Positions 62,615 through 64,000 of a stretch of 64,000 nt of DNA are shown here, piece after piece. The notes below the pieces were generated by a model. The model was not told where the DNA came from and did not search any database. It worked only from the letters and a program-made list of their open reading frames with translations. The translations under genes were made by a program, and so were the position numbers. Origin of the DNA: Cydia pomonella (taxonomy: Eukaryota > Arthropoda > Insecta > Lepidoptera > Tortricidae). The stretch is from assembly GCF_033807575.1 (NCBI RefSeq), contig NC_084729.1, forward strand, positions 7,130,001-7,194,000. Direction: 5' to 3'. Position 1 is the stretch's first letter; every line of letters starts with the position of its first letter.

Positions 62615-64000
62615 CTGGGGAAGAACATGTTAATAAGTTGCAAGTGTAAAAAAACAAGTGAGACACGAGAATTCTGTACATAACCAGGTACAGTCAGCAT
62701 CAAAAGTAGCGGATGAAACAACGCGCCAAAAGTATCTGACATTCCGGATAACTTTTCGAAATATAGATAAATTTCTAAAATTCGCACTGAAAAGTATATC
62801 TTTTACAGTCTTAGTTGTTCTATATTAAATACATCACTTTTTGTTAAGCTATTACAGAATAGTAGATACAAATACTTATGAAACATTATTTGATCTGCTA
62901 CTTTTGATGCTGACTGTACATAGTCCTAACTAAATTCAAATAACTATGGTCCTAAATAAATTCGAATGGCTCCTCTACATAATGCCCCAATGCTGGACCA
63001 GTGAGTTGAGAGCACACACTACAGAATAGGCCACATGTAGATTTGTACCAGGGCTCGCGGTCGTGTCCGTGATTCGTGAACCCGTAGCCGTGCGCCCGGT
63101 TTCGTGATTCACGGCTACGGTTTTCTGGTCCGTTCCGCACGTGACATTCGGCTACGTGAAATTAGGGTACGTGAATCCGTGTAGATCCGTGTAGGCGTGA
63201 TCACGGCTTCACGTATCTTAAGAACACGCCGGTTCGGTCCGCCCGCGACGTTGAGTGAAGATACGATGCGGTCTCTAAGAGCTACGAAACGAATAAATAT
63301 TTAACATGATATTTTTATTTATAGCTCTAATTACATTTCATTACTTTTCAATTAAAATTTATTTCCAATAGTAAGGCCTTTTAAATATTAATGAGTAATA
63401 AATGAAAAGAACCAAACATTAATTACAATGAATAGCTACTTTAATAAACGAGTTGCTAAAATAATACAACAACACTGTGTGTCAGGAGACCAACTGTGAT
63501 GTCAGGAGTAACTAATGACAATGAATGTGAGTTCAAAATTCTAAACTGCCCCCTCCAGATTAAATAAAAAATACCACGAATTTGTAAAACAAAACAGCGC
63601 GGTCACTTCTTTCAACTTCACGAATAAAAGGTAAAGCCCACAGCTACTCATTGTTTTTTTCATTTTAATAAGTCGCTCGCAAATCTTATTATCTTTGTCT
63701 GCACGTGCAACTGCACTTCTTATCTACAAAAAAAAAAACCCGGTATGTTGGCTTAGCTTGCTAGTCATACAATAAAACGCTCTATCAATAATATGTCATT
63801 ATTACCTTCAATCTAGAAATAAACAGTACTCTTAAATTGCCGAAAGTCCGAAACTGATAAGAACTGCAGCTGTGTACTTTTTTTTCCGTGGCCCCGTACA
63901 TGTGTTTTTGTTGAATTTGTTTACCTGTATTACCTTTATCATACCTACCGAAGATTTGCAGAAATTTACCCTTTTGTTTCTTTGGATTAGAATTGCCTTG
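62615..64000. other. Right flank, upstream side of the GTSF1-like gene
   Basis: No exon could be assigned, although the start codon of the GTSF1-like gene should lie here or beyond the window. 63050-63220 is a patch built on the word CGTGATTCACGG. The rest is AT-rich. Two short inverted phrases (TACAGTCAGCATCAAAA at 62692 and TTTTGATGCTGACTGTACAT near 62905) frame a small MITE of about 230 bp. Confidence 0.4.
63050..63220. repeat. Foldback patch built on 'CGTGATTCACGG'
   Basis: Variants of CGTGATTCACG, CGGCTACG and GTGAATCCGTG recur many times in 170 bp. CGTGATTCACGG is nearly self-complementary. It has no coding potential on either strand beyond short chance frames. Confidence 0.6.

Overview
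The window looks like chromosomal DNA of a moth or butterfly (Lepidoptera). Coding exons are short, GC-rich islands in AT-rich introns. tRNA-derived SINEs, foldback MITEs and LINE 3' ends of lepidopteran type lie between and inside the genes. No bacterial operon, rRNA gene or CRISPR array is visible. All gene models were built by hand from reading frames, GT/AG sites and intron phase, without transcript support.

Layout. (1) 4.1-4.9 kb, plus: two exons of an unrecognised gene. (2) 7.0-12.3 kb, minus: four coding exons of a C2H2 zinc-finger gene whose 3' end was not found. (3) 13.8-15.8 kb, plus: a complete two-exon C2H2 zinc-finger gene of 324 codons, head to head with the previous gene. (4) 22.3-31.2 kb, plus: COQ2, six coding exons, 394 aa, the mitochondrial 4-hydroxybenzoate polyprenyltransferase of ubiquinone synthesis. 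(5) 37.1-49.7 kb, plus: a modelled gene with four membrane segments, a Thr-rich linker and three sushi (CCP)-like modules, about 509-513 aa. (6) 58.6-62.6 kb, minus: part of a GTSF1/asterix-like gene with two CHHC zinc fingers, a piRNA-pathway cofactor. These genes have no evident common pathway.

Two things stand out. First, the 3' part of an exon together with the start of the following intron or flank has been duplicated head to tail at seven places in three genes: COQ2 exons 3 and 6, sushi-gene exons 6, 8, 9 and 10, and the second visible GTSF1 exon. Periods run from 116 bp to about 300 bp and there are 1 to 9 extra copies. At sushi-gene exons 6/7 the copy is itself an open exon of matching phase and may be a mutually exclusive alternative. 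Second, intron 5 of the sushi gene holds a 2.03 kb element with perfect 25-bp inverted ends that begin CACAGTG, a 5-bp target duplication (CCGAC), and a 235-codon open frame that looks like the C-terminal end of a Transib (RAG1-related) transposase.

The rest is mostly transposon debris. Several MITE families occur in two to five copies, some nested with readable target duplications. There are five SINE copies, fragments of several LINEs, one poly-A-tailed insertion with a clear target duplication, and a group of foldback patches each built from one repeated self-complementary word.
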